Assembly (NCBI GenBank): GCA_048262455.1
Contig: JBLXFD010000010.1
Coordinates: 62,001 to 126,000, forward strand
Source of the DNA: Psychromarinibacter sp048262455
Lineage (GTDB): Bacteria > Pseudomonadota > Alphaproteobacteria > Rhodobacterales > Rhodobacteraceae
DNA: 64,000 bases
Direction of reading: 5' to 3'
Part shown: piece after piece, positions 16,802 through 24,524 of the stretch
How positions within the stretch are numbered: position 1 is the first letter of the stretch
How the letters are laid out: the number at the start of each line of letters is the position of its first letter
Program-made: the position numbers and the translations under genes
The notes under the pieces: generated by a model
Seen by the model: the letters and a program-made list of their open reading frames with translations, nothing else
What the model was told of the DNA's origin: nothing
Databases searched by the model: none

Positions 16802-17835
16802 ACGCCCCCGCCCAAGTCGCCGCGCCCCCCGTGATCCGGGTCGAGGCGCTGTCGGTGCACTACCCGCTGGGCCGCCGCCTGCTGGGCGCGGCGCCGGTGC
16901 TGCGGGCGGTGGACGGGGTCAGCCTGGAAATCCCGCGCGGGTCGTTCTTCGGGCTGGTGGGGGAATCCGGCTCCGGCAAGACCACCCTGGGCCGCGCGAT
17001 CCTGCGCGCAGCGCCGATCTCCGAGGGCCGGGTGCTCTACGCCGACGGCGAGGTGGAGCATGACCTGGTGGCCCTCGGCCCGGCCGAGCTGCGCGACTAC
17101 CGCCGCCGGGCGCAGCTGATCTTCCAGGACCCCTACGCCGCGCTCAGCCCCCGGATGACCGTGCGCGACATCATCGCCGAGCCGCTGGAGGTGATGGGCC
17201 TCACCAAAACCCGCGCCGAGACCGACGCGCGGGTGCGCGAGATCGCCGCCAAGTGCCGGCTGAACCTCGAGCACCTGCGCCGCTATCCCCATGCCTTCTC
17301 CGGCGGGCAGCGCCAGCGGATCTCGATCGCCCGGGCGCTGGCCACCCGGCCGCGTTTTGTCGTGGCGGACGAGGCGGTGGCGGCGCTGGACGTGTCGATC
17401 CAGGCGGACATCCTGAACCTGCTGAAATCGCTGCAGCAGGACATGGACCTGACCTTCCTGTTCATCAGCCACGATTTGTCCGTGGTGGCCCATGTCTGCG
17501 ACCAGGTGGCGGTGATGTACCTTGGAACGCTGGTGGAAATCGCGCCCACGCGCGAGCTGTTCGCCCGGCCGCGCCACCCCTACACGCGGGCGCTGATGTC
17601 GGCGATCCCCTCGCTGGACCCGGACGACACCGGCCGCGCGCAGCGGCTGGAGGGCGAGATGCCCAGCCCCGCCAACCCGCCGCCGGGCTGCCGGTTCCAC
17701 ACCCGCTGCCCGATCGCCCGGCCCCGCTGCAAGGTGGATACGCCGGTGCTGGAAGAGACGGTGCCGGGGGCGCGGGTGGCCTGCCATTACTGGCGCGAGG
17801 CGATGCCGGAGGCGGCGGAGAGCCACGGAGGGTAG
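16798..17835 (+). CDS. ABC transporter ATP-binding protein, DppF/OppF type
   Basis: A 345-residue ATPase, partner of the preceding one. Walker A GESGSGKT is near residue 55, signature FSGGQRQR near residue 165, and the C-terminal transporter extension with paired cysteines (CRFHTRCP) is complete. Walker B reads VVADEAVAALD, so the usual Pro after the catalytic Asp-Glu is Ala; the catalytic residues are intact. It is the last gene of the operon, which therefore encodes one receptor, two permeases and two ATPases. Three family C repeat units follow. Confidence 0.93.
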   Translation: MNAPAQVAAPPVIRVEALSVHYPLGRRLLGAAPVLRAVDGVSLEIPRGSFFGLVGESGSGKTTLGRAILRAAPISEGRVLYADGEVEHDLVALGPAELRDYRRRAQLIFQDPYAALSPRMTVRDIIAEPLEVMGLTKTRAETDARVREIAAKCRLNLEHLRRYPHAFSGGQRQRISIARALATRPRFVVADEAVAALDVSIQADILNLLKSLQQDMDLTFLFISHDLSVVAHVCDQVAVMYLGTLVEIAPTRELFARPRHPYTRALMSAIPSLDPDDTGRAQRLEGEMPSPANPPPGCRFHTRCPIARPRCKVDTPVLEETVPGARVACHYWREAMPEAAESHGG

Positions 17836-17865
17836 CGCTGCTTCGCGCCGGATTCCGAAGCCGTA

Positions 17866-18408
17866 CGGAGGGCCAGCGCCCGTCCGTGGGTGGGCGCCCC
17901 TGCCGCCGGTGGTCTTCGGTTTATGTCACCGCCACATCCTCGCTCCACCCCCACGCCAACGGAGACGAAGCGCCCGCCCGTGGGACGGACGGGCGCTGGC
18001 CCGGCGGCACTGCGTGCCTTGTTCCGGGCCGGGTGCATTAGCCGTTCGGAGGACCAGCGCCCGGCCGTGGGTGGGCGCCCCTGCCGCCGGTGGTCCTTGC
18101 TTTATGGTGCCGCCACTTCCCCCCGCTCTACCCCCGCGCCAACGGAGACGAAGCGCCCGTCCAGGGGACGGACGGGCGCTGGCCCGGCGGCACTGCGTGC
18201 CTTGTTTCGGGCCGGGGGTCCTGCCCGGCGGGAGCAACAGAGGGCGGTGCCCGTCCGCGGACTGGCGCACCTCGGACTGTGGTCTTCGGTCTATCGTACC
18301 GCCACCTCCCCGCTCAACCCGCGCGCAGACGTTGACAGAGCGCCCGTCCGGGGGGCGGACGGGCGCTGCCCGGCGGCACTTCGTGCCTTGTCCCGGGCGC
18401 GGATTATG
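17866..18408. repeat. family C structured repeats (three tandem units)
   Basis: This fills most of the 708-bp gap between the importer operon and the DUF2852 gene, both on the plus strand. The units start near 17866, 18050 and 18240 (period about 180 bp). Each has a 5' arm (CCAGCGCCCGTCCGTGGGTG in unit 1), a middle segment with TTTAT then CCGCCAC (TCTAT in unit 3), a 3' hairpin AGCGCCCGTCC/GGACGGGCGCT, and a final hairpin GGCCCG...CGGGCC. Inside the last is a mini-hairpin GGCAC-loop-GTGCC followed by TTGT. The loops differ between units (GTGGGAC, AGGGGAC, GGGGGGC; TGC, TTC) while the stems hold, apart from one mismatched base in unit 1. The remaining ~130 bp holds the likely promoter of the next gene. 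Confidence 0.8.
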
Positions 18409-18487
18409 CCACACGAAGGCGCCGCACCGCCCCGAGCGAGAAAATGTAAAAATCCTTCACATCACCCCTTGAACCAGCCCCCTGCCA

Positions 18488-18531
18488 TTCCGATCTAGGC
18501 TCATGTGAAAGCCATTCACATAAGATCGGAA
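18488..18531 (+). promoter_or_regulatory. nested inverted repeat in the leader of the DUF2852 gene
   Basis: An outer perfect 9-bp repeat TTCCGATCT/AGATCGGAA (18488-18496, 18523-18531) encloses an inner perfect 7-bp repeat ATGTGAA/TTCACAT (18503-18509, 18515-18521). TTCACAT also occurs upstream at about 18456. A TTGAAC at 18469 could be a -35 box. The structure may be an operator pair or a folded 5' leader; GGAAAGGAAAG after it supplies the ribosome-binding site. Confidence 0.55.
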
Positions 18532-18543
18532 AGGAAAGCACTG

Positions 18544-18948
18544 ATGAACTCCGTCGCCACCTGGCCCTCGCAGGCCGAAACCTGGCTCGACGCAAGGGGC
18601 AAGTGGGCCTGGATCGCCGCCATGATCCTTGGCTTCATCTTCTTCTGGCCCGTCGGCCTCGCCCTTCTCGGTTACATGATCTGGAGCAAGCGCATGTTCA
18701 ACGCCCCCTCCTCCGGCAACTGCCGCACCATGAAGATGCCGCGCGGGTTGCGGCCCACCGGCAACCAGGCCTTCGACAGCTACAAGGCAGAGACCCTGCG
18801 CCGGCTGGAAGAGGAACAGGACGCCTTCGAGGCCTTCCTGCAGCGCCTGCGCGAAGCCCGCGACAAGTCGGAGTTCGACCAGTTCATGGACGACCGCGCC
18901 GGCAAGTCCGAGGAACAGGCCCGCCGGACCGACACCGTCGAGATCTGA
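18544..18948 (+). CDS. DUF2852 family membrane protein
   Basis: A 134-residue protein of the DUF2852 family, widespread in alphaproteobacteria and of unknown function. A hydrophobic helix at about residues 21-45 (WAWIAAMILGFIFFWPVGLA) is followed by a basic patch (MIWSKRM) and a charged, probably coiled helical tail (residues 75-120, rich in Glu, Arg and Gln). One membrane helix with a cytoplasmic tail is the simplest reading. The ATG follows GGAAAGGAAAGCACTG. A strong terminator follows, so it is monocistronic. The AT-rich, palindromic leader implies dedicated regulation. Confidence 0.85.
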   Translation: MNSVATWPSQAETWLDARGKWAWIAAMILGFIFFWPVGLALLGYMIWSKRMFNAPSSGNCRTMKMPRGLRPTGNQAFDSYKAETLRRLEEEQDAFEAFLQRLREARDKSEFDQFMDDRAGKSEEQARRTDTVEI

Positions 18949-18988
18949 TCGCGCCTACATTCGATCGCGCCCGCACCGCGGCGCCTGC

Positions 18989-19014
18989 GCCGGCCCTTCA
19001 GGGGCCGGCTTTTT
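18989..19014 (+). terminator. rho-independent terminator of the DUF2852 gene
   Basis: A GC-rich stem GCCGGCCC/GGGCCGGC with a short TTCAG-type loop is followed directly by TTTTT. It is 40 bp after the stop codon and is the clearest intrinsic terminator in the window. Confidence 0.9.
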
Positions 19015-19132
19015 CATGCGTAATGCCCGGCGCGCACCCCCCCCGCGCCCTCGCCGGATTGGGGGAGGCCATGGGGGCTTGGCGCAGGCAAGGACGCTTG
19101 CTAACCTCCCTCAACCCACTAAGTGCCGAGAC

Positions 19133-19963
19133 ATGCGCCACACTCTCCCGATCGCACCGCAGTTCTACGTGACCGCACCCCAGCCCTGCCCCTACCTCGA
19201 GGGGCGGATGGAGCGGAAGCTGTTCACCGCGTTGCAGGGGGAATACTCGGAAAAGCTGAACGATACCTTGTCGAAACAGGGATTCCGCCGCAGCCAGAAC
19301 GTGCTCTACCGGCCCTCCTGCGCGGAATGCTCCGCCTGCCTCTCGGCGCGAGTGCGGGTGGCCGACTTCGCCCCCTCGCGCAGCCAGCGCCGCACCGAGA
19401 AACGCAACGCCGACCTGCGGCGCGAGGCGACCTCGCCCTGGGCGACCGAGGAACAATACGCCCTTTTCCGCGAGTATCTGGACAGCCGGCACGCCGACGG
19501 CGGCATGGCCGACATGGATATTTTCGAATTCGCGGCGATGATCGAGGAGACCCCGGTGCGCAGCCGGGTGATCGAATATACCGCCACCTCCGAAACCGGC
19601 GCCGCCCGGCTGGCCGCGGTCTGCCTGACCGACGTGCTGGATGACGGGCTGTCCATGGTCTACTCGTTCTACGACCCGGACCGCGCCCGCACCAGCCTTG
19701 GCACCTACGTGATCCTCGACCACATCCGCATCGCGCGCGAGGCGGGGCTGCCCTATGTCTACCTCGGCTACTGGGTGCCCGGCAGTCCGAAGATGGGCTA
19801 CAAGGCCAACTTCTCGGCGGTAGAGGTCTACAAGCAGGGCCGCTGGCAGCCGCTGGGCGACCCGGGGGAACATTCGGCCGAGACGCATCCCCTGTCCACC
19901 GACCCGATCGCAGAGCAGGTGGCCAAGATCAACCTTCCCGGCAGCCAGCCGGTCAAGAGCTGA
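19133..19963 (+). CDS. bpt: aspartate/glutamate leucyltransferase (Bpt)
   Basis: A 276-residue aminoacyl-tRNA-protein transferase of the Bpt/Ate1 family, which adds leucine to proteins with N-terminal Asp or Glu and so marks them for ClpS/ClpAP degradation. The N-terminal ATE domain has the CAECSAC motif (around residue 64) and the PCPYLEGR segment. The C-terminal GNAT-like domain includes YLGYWVPGSPKMGYKANF. The ATG start gives the usual family beginning (MRHTLPIAPQFYV); the longer open frame upstream runs back over the previous terminator and is not used. It is convergent with the DUF192 gene. Confidence 0.92.
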   Translation: MRHTLPIAPQFYVTAPQPCPYLEGRMERKLFTALQGEYSEKLNDTLSKQGFRRSQNVLYRPSCAECSACLSARVRVADFAPSRSQRRTEKRNADLRREATSPWATEEQYALFREYLDSRHADGGMADMDIFEFAAMIEETPVRSRVIEYTATSETGAARLAAVCLTDVLDDGLSMVYSFYDPDRARTSLGTYVILDHIRIAREAGLPYVYLGYWVPGSPKMGYKANFSAVEVYKQGRWQPLGDPGEHSAETHPLSTDPIAEQVAKINLPGSQPVKS

Positions 19964-19999
19964 CGCGAAGGCCCGGCCGGAAGGCCCCGTTTTAAAAGG

Positions 20000-20494
20000 T
20001 TACTCCGCCGCCTCGCAGGGCCATGCCGCCAGCTCCGGGTCGACCGCGGGATGGCGCAGTTCGCTGCCTTCCCCGATCCCCAGCGCCTTCGCCAGCCCGC
20101 CGTTGATCTCCAGCACGTACTGGATGTCGTCGCCGCCGAAGATCGGCGTCTCGTCCAGCGGCACCGCGTTCTCGTGCACCCGGCGCACCACGCCGTCGGC
20201 GCCGATGAAGATCATGTCCAGCGGGATCAGCGTGTTGCGCATCCAGAAGCTGACCGACGCGGGCTGGTCGTAGACGAACAGCATACCGGCGCTGCGGGGC
20301 ATGCTTTCGCGGTTCATCAGGCCCAGCCGGATCTCGTCGTTGTCGTCGGCGATCTCGACGGTGAAGCGCGCCTTGCCGCCCTCGCCATCGGCGCCGCGGA
20401 ACTGCGCCTTGGTATCGCGGCAACCGCCGGCCGTGGCCGCCGTGGCCCCCAGCGCGAAGGCCGCCAGCAGCCCGCCCATCATCAACTTGCGCAA
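20000..20494 (-). CDS. DUF192 family exported protein
   Basis: A 164-residue periplasmic protein. A Sec signal peptide is at residues 1-22 (MRKLMMGGLLAAFALGATAA). The mature domain matches DUF192: GLMNRESMPRSAGMLFVYD, then SFWMRNTLIPLDMIFI and the closing VLEINGG. The family is small, beta-rich and of unknown function, found from archaea to bacteria. It is only 4 bp downstream of the double cold-shock-domain gene on the same strand, so the two are co-transcribed, an arrangement I recognise as common in Rhodobacterales. Confidence 0.87.
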   Translation of the reverse strand: MRKLMMGGLLAAFALGATAATAGGCRDTKAQFRGADGEGGKARFTVEIADDNDEIRLGLMNRESMPRSAGMLFVYDQPASVSFWMRNTLIPLDMIFIGADGVVRRVHENAVPLDETPIFGGDDIQYVLEINGGLAKALGIGEGSELRHPAVDPELAAWPCEAAE

Positions 20495-20498
20495 ATCG

Positions 20499-21035
20499 TC
20501 ACTCCCTCGACTTCAACACCGTGTCCCATGCCGCCACCTGCGCGGCCATACGGCCCCGGTGCCCCTGCACCACCCGCATCGCCACCGCCTCGCCCGGCGC
20601 CAGATCGGCCAGGCCCGAGCGGCGCAGCACCTCTATGTGTACGAAGACATCCTCGGGTCTGCCAAACACATTCGCGAAACCGAAGCCCTTGCCCTTGTCG
20701 AACCACTTCACACGCGCCGGCTCGTAGGGGATCTGCGCCAGCGCCACGTCGCCGGTGTCGAAGGGCAGATCCGTCAGCGGGCTGTTGCCGTCCTCGGCGG
20801 GAGGCTCGATCGACAGCACCTCGACCGCCTGCTTGCCCCGCGGCGTGTCCTGCACCGACAGCGAGATGCCAGAGCCGTCGGCCACCGATCCCTGTCCGAA
20901 ATTTCGCAGCACGTTGGCGTGCAGCAGGATGTCCGGCCCCCCGCCGTCCGGCACAACGAAGCCGAAACCCTTGGAAGGATCGAACCACTTCACCTGGCCC
21001 TGCACCACCTCGTCCGTATGGTTCACGTCCGTCAT
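20499..21035 (-). CDS. cold-shock protein with two CSD domains
   Basis: A 178-residue nucleic-acid-binding protein with two cold-shock domains. Domain 1 (about residues 11-76) has VKWFDPSKGFGFV; domain 2 (about 107-172) has VKWFDKGKGFGFANVF. Both retain RNP1 and the downstream DVFVH-type RNP2 (ILLH in domain 1). Classical Csp proteins have one domain of ~70 residues, so this is a tandem fusion seen in alphaproteobacteria. It probably acts as an RNA chaperone. The leader (136 bp to pdxH) contains a run of six T on the transcribed strand. DUF192 follows in the same transcript. Confidence 0.9.
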   Translation of the reverse strand: MTDVNHTDEVVQGQVKWFDPSKGFGFVVPDGGGPDILLHANVLRNFGQGSVADGSGISLSVQDTPRGKQAVEVLSIEPPAEDGNSPLTDLPFDTGDVALAQIPYEPARVKWFDKGKGFGFANVFGRPEDVFVHIEVLRRSGLADLAPGEAVAMRVVQGHRGRMAAQVAAWDTVLKSRE

Positions 21036-21171
21036 TTTTCCTCATCCGGCGCCCGGTCCGCCGCCCCCTGCCGGATGGCGGGGACGGAACGGCGTTTGCA
21101 TCTGCCACTTACGAGTGCGGCGTTCCATCGGAAAAAAGAACAATCGTTAACGCGGGTACTCCAGCAACGGC

Positions 21172-21804
21172 TCAAGGACTGAGCCGGTCAACAGTCCAGG
21201 GCGCACCGGTATCATTACGTCGCCACCGGAAACGGTCGTGCAGGCGGAATTCGCCATCCGCCCAGAACTCCATTTCCAGCGGCCGGATTCGGAAGCCGCC
21301 CCAGTGGGCAGGCCGCGTCGGCGCGGTGCCGTGCTTGGCCCCCGCCTTGGCGACATCGGCCATCAGCGCGGCGCGGCTGCCCAGAGGCTGCGACTGGCGC
21401 GAGGCCCAGGCGCCCAGCCGGCTTTGCAGGGGACGCTGCGCGTAATAGGCGTCGGCCACCGCGCCGTCTTCCCGCTCGGCCAGCCCCCGTACCCGGATCT
21501 GCCGCCGCAGCGACTTCCAGTGTAGCACGAAAGCGGCCTTTCCGGTGGTCGAGATCTCGCGCCCCTTGGCGCTGTCGTAATTGGTGTAGAAAACGAAGGC
21601 GTCGGGCTCCAGCCCGCGCAGCAGCACCATGCGGACGTTCGGCAAGCCGTCCGCATCCACGGTGGCAAGCGCCATCGCGTCCGGATCCGACGGCTCGGTC
21701 TTGGCCGCCTCCGCCATCCAGTCTCGTGCCAGCACGAAAGGGTCGTCACCGGCAAAAATGCCCGTGCGCCCGCCGGCCCCGCGTCCGCTCATCGCGCGCT
21801 CCAT
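21172..21804 (-). CDS. pdxH: pyridoxamine 5'-phosphate oxidase
   Basis: A 210-residue FMN enzyme that oxidises pyridoxine/pyridoxamine 5'-phosphate to pyridoxal 5'-phosphate. It shows the expected order: an N-terminal DPFVLARDWMAEA segment, the FMN-binding stretch NVRMVLLRG and FVFYTNYDSAKG, RRQIRVRG, and the C-terminal signature FWADGEFRLHDRFRWRR. The final WTVDRLSP is the conserved end. Starts at 21804 (MERAM) or 21792 are both near the normal length; a further upstream frame contains cysteine-rich sequence not seen in the family. It is divergent from fabI, with a 122-bp gap that must hold both promoters. Confidence 0.94.
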   Translation of the reverse strand: MERAMSGRGAGGRTGIFAGDDPFVLARDWMAEAAKTEPSDPDAMALATVDADGLPNVRMVLLRGLEPDAFVFYTNYDSAKGREISTTGKAAFVLHWKSLRRQIRVRGLAEREDGAVADAYYAQRPLQSRLGAWASRQSQPLGSRAALMADVAKAGAKHGTAPTRPAHWGGFRIRPLEMEFWADGEFRLHDRFRWRRNDTGAPWTVDRLSP

Positions 21805-21926
21805 CTCATCCCCAATGTTAACGATTAATGCGGAACTGCATTTCGCACAAGCCCTCCCGGCCATGCCCTTGATACGCCCGGACCTTTGCCCTAAGGCTTC
21901 GGCACACAGCGAGCGGGAGTACAGCG

Positions 21927-22733
21927 ATGGCCAGCGATATCATGGCGGGGAAGCGCGGCCTCATCATGGGCCTCGCCAATGACAAGTCGATCGCCTGGGG
22001 GATCGCGCAGGCGCTTTCCGAGGCCGGGGCCGAACTGGCCTTCTCCTACCAGGGCGACGCGCTGAAAAAGCGGGTGGACCCGCTGGCGGCGCAGCTGGGG
22101 TCGGACACCGTCCTGCCCTGCGACGTGGGCGACGAGGACAGCATCGACGCGCTGTTCGCCACGCTCGGGGAAAAATGGGGCAAGATCGACTTCATCGTTC
22201 ACGCCATCGGCTTTTCCGACAAGAACGAGCTGCGCGGCCGCTACGTCGACACCAGCCGCGACAACTTCCGCATGACCATGGACATCTCGGTCTATTCCTT
22301 CACCTCGGTGGCCCGCCGCGCGGCGGCGATGATGCCCGAGGGCGGCGCGATGCTGACGCTGACCTACTACGGCGCCGAGCGGGTGATGCCGCATTACAAC
22401 GTGATGGGCGTGGCCAAGGCGGCGCTGGAGGCCTCGGTGCGCTACCTCGCCGAGGATCTCGGCAAGGACGGCATCCGCGTCAACGCCATCAGCGCCGGGC
22501 CGATCAAGACGCTGGCCGCCAGCGGCATCGGCGATTTCCGCTACATCATGAAGTGGAACGAGTACAACTCTCCCCTCCGCCGCAACGTCACCACCCGGGA
22601 CGTTGGCAACTCGGCCCTCTACCTGCTGTCCGACCTGGGCGCGGGCGTGACCGGCGAGACGCACCACGTCGATGCCGGCTACCACGTGGTGGGCATGAAG
22701 GCGGTGGACGCCCCCGACATCGCCAAGGGCTGA
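21927..22733 (+). CDS. fabI: enoyl-[acyl-carrier-protein] reductase (NADH)
   Basis: A 268-residue short-chain dehydrogenase-type FabI, catalysing the last reduction of each fatty-acid elongation cycle. The cofactor motif is GLANDKSIAWGIA (residues 15-27). The catalytic pair Tyr157-x6-Lys164 is in YNVMGVAK, with the upstream Tyr147 also typical of FabI. The C-terminal half contains the substrate-binding loop (AGPIKTLAASGIGDF). Length and residues match FabI rather than the FabL or FabV types. The LysE-family gene follows after 12 bp, suggesting co-transcription. Confidence 0.95.
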   Translation: MASDIMAGKRGLIMGLANDKSIAWGIAQALSEAGAELAFSYQGDALKKRVDPLAAQLGSDTVLPCDVGDEDSIDALFATLGEKWGKIDFIVHAIGFSDKNELRGRYVDTSRDNFRMTMDISVYSFTSVARRAAAMMPEGGAMLTLTYYGAERVMPHYNVMGVAKAALEASVRYLAEDLGKDGIRVNAISAGPIKTLAASGIGDFRYIMKWNEYNSPLRRNVTTRDVGNSALYLLSDLGAGVTGETHHVDAGYHVVGMKAVDAPDIAKG

Positions 22734-22745
22734 GGAGGCCGCAGG

Positions 22746-23342
22746 GTGGAACTCGCGCACCTGATCGCCTTCAACATCGCGCTGCTGGGGGCGCTGGCCT
22801 CTCCCGGCCCGGCCTTCCTGGCGCTGATGCAGTGCAGCCTGCGCGGCGGCATCGCCGGCGGCGTGCTTTGCGCGCTGGGACTGGGGATCGCCGCCTGCGC
22901 CTGGAGCCTGCTGGCCATCCTCGGGCTGGGCGCGCTGTTCGCCGTGGTGCCCTGGGCCTGGATGGCGCTGAAGCTGGCGGGCGCGGCCTACCTGATCTAC
23001 CTCGCCGTGAAGATCTGGCGCGGCGCCGCGCAGCCCCTGCCCCCGGCGGCACAGGGCGGCGCCCGCGGCCTGCGGACCGGGCTGGCGGTGAACCTCGCCA
23101 ACCCCAAGGCCGTCTTCTTCATCGCCGCGATCTACGCCACGGTCTTTCCCGAGATGCCCCGCGGCGCCGAGGCGGCGCTGGTGCTGGCCAACCACCTCGT
23201 GCTCGAGGTGCTGTGGTACGGCGCCTGCGCGCTGGTCTTCTCCGCCGCGCCGGTGCGCGCGGGCTACCTGCGCGCCAAGGCCTGGCTGGACCGCGCCGCC
23301 GCCGCCGTCCTGGGCCTGCTGGCCCTGCGTATCGCCACCTGA
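22746..23342 (+). CDS. LysE family amino-acid/metabolite exporter
   Basis: A 198-residue inner-membrane exporter of the LysE/RhtB family. About six hydrophobic segments are visible. The N-terminal signature SPGPAFLALMQCSLRGG and the later NLANPKAVFF motif are both typical of RhtB-type exporters of homoserine, threonine or similar metabolites. The start is GTG at 22746 with GAGGCCGCAGG upstream, giving the usual short N-terminus. The exported compound is unknown. Its position between fabI and gpt gives no functional hint beyond likely co-transcription. Confidence 0.88.
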   Translation: MELAHLIAFNIALLGALASPGPAFLALMQCSLRGGIAGGVLCALGLGIAACAWSLLAILGLGALFAVVPWAWMALKLAGAAYLIYLAVKIWRGAAQPLPPAAQGGARGLRTGLAVNLANPKAVFFIAAIYATVFPEMPRGAEAALVLANHLVLEVLWYGACALVFSAAPVRAGYLRAKAWLDRAAAAVLGLLALRIAT

Positions 23343-23356
23343 CAAGGAGCCCCGCC

Positions 23357-23860
23357 ATGAACGATCGCCTGCCGCACGAGAAGGGCTTTCACGTTTCCTG
23401 GGACCAGATCCACCGCGACAGCCGGGCGCTGGCCTGGCGGCTGGACGGCAAGGGGCCCGAAGACGGGCACTGGCACGCGGTGGTGGCGATCACCCGGGGC
23501 GGCATGGCCCCCGCGATGATCGTGGCGCGGGAACTGGACATCCGCACCGTCGACACCATCAGCGTCAAGAGCTACGACCACCAGTCGCAGGTGCAGGCGA
23601 AGGTGCTGAAGGCGCCGGACGCCGCGATGATGGGGGACGGCAGCGGGGTGCTGGTGGTGGACGACCTGGTGGACACCGGCAAGACGCTGGAACTGGTGCG
23701 CGAGATGTACCCCAAGGCCCATTTCGCCACGGTCTACGCCAAGCCGCAGGGCGAGCCGATGGTGGACACCTTCATCACAGGGGTCAGCCAGGACACATGG
23801 ATCTTCTTCCCGTGGGACATGGCGCTGCAGTACGTGGAGCCGTACCGCGGCAAGGACTGA
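23357..23860 (+). CDS. gpt: xanthine phosphoribosyltransferase
   Basis: A 167-residue type I phosphoribosyltransferase for purine salvage (xanthine/guanine to nucleotide). The PRPP-binding motif VLVVDDLVDTGKT is at residues 98-110. The N-terminal FHVSWDQIHRDSRALAWRL and ITRGGMAPAMIVAREL segments match bacterial Gpt. C-terminal WIFFPWD forms the purine-binding site. The start ATG has a strong AAGGAGCC site and is 14 bp after the LysE gene, so it ends a three-gene run from fabI. Purine salvage here complements the ureide-degradation genes 13 kb away. Confidence 0.92.
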   Translation: MNDRLPHEKGFHVSWDQIHRDSRALAWRLDGKGPEDGHWHAVVAITRGGMAPAMIVARELDIRTVDTISVKSYDHQSQVQAKVLKAPDAAMMGDGSGVLVVDDLVDTGKTLELVREMYPKAHFATVYAKPQGEPMVDTFITGVSQDTWIFFPWDMALQYVEPYRGKD

Positions 23861-23875
23861 GGGTTTCGCGGGGAA

Positions 23876-24415
23876 CGGAGGGCCGCGCCCGACCCTGGGA
23901 GGGCGCAGTCGCTACGGCAGAACCCCGCGCTTTTATCCCGCCACACCGAATAACGCGGACACCGCTCATGCCAGCACCAATGCGCCCTCCCGGTGGGAGG
24001 GTCGGGCGCGGCCCAGGGCTGGCCACCCCGAGCTGACCCAATGGCGAAGTTCGCTCATAAGCGCAGAGGGCCGCGCACGACCCTGGGAGGGCGCATTCCT
24101 CCCCGCAGAACCCCGCGCTTTATCCCGCCACTCCGAACGACGCCGACACCGCCCCTGCCCACACCAATGCGCCCTCCCGTTGGGAGGGTCGGGCGCGGCC
24201 CGGGGCTGGCCGCCCCGGGCTGACCAGATGGCAAAGTTCGCCCATAGACGCAGAGGGCCGCGCACGACCCTGCGAGGGCGCAATCCTCACCACAGAACCT
24301 CGCGCTTTATCCAACCGCGCCGCACGACGCCGACACCGCCCCTGCCCTCACCAATGCGCCCTCCCTTCGGGAGGGTCGGGCGCGGCCCGGGGCTGGTCGC
24401 CCCGGGCTGACAGGA
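23876..24415. repeat. family A structured repeats, locus 3 (three tandem units)
   Basis: This occupies most of the 664-bp gap between gpt and the PpiD-like gene (same strand). The units start near 23876, 24060 and 24250, a period of about 190 bp. Each reads: CGCAGAGGGCCGCGC (a gap-filling lead), 5' arm GACCCTGGGAGGGCGCA, CGCTTTATCC...CC(A/G)C, a 3' hairpin CCCTCCC-loop-GGGAGGG (loops GGT, GTT, TTC) and a final hairpin. The final stem is GCCCGGGGC/GCCCCGGGC in units 2 and 3; in unit 1 it has decayed. The last ~110 bp before the next gene is C-rich and contains no recognisable element. Confidence 0.82.
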
Positions 24416-24524
24416 TGACAGGGCTGTTCATCACCCAGTGGGCCACACCCCCACCCCCTTGCCCCCCTGCCCGCGCCCCATTAGACAACCCCGAACCCAG
24501 CGAGACACCCAAGGACACCTCCCC

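Noticed and set aside
17866..18408. Short open frames inside the repeat arrays as small proteins
   Set aside because: Frames differ between copies and lack start signals, while hairpin stems are kept. The conserved object is the nucleic-acid structure, not a protein.
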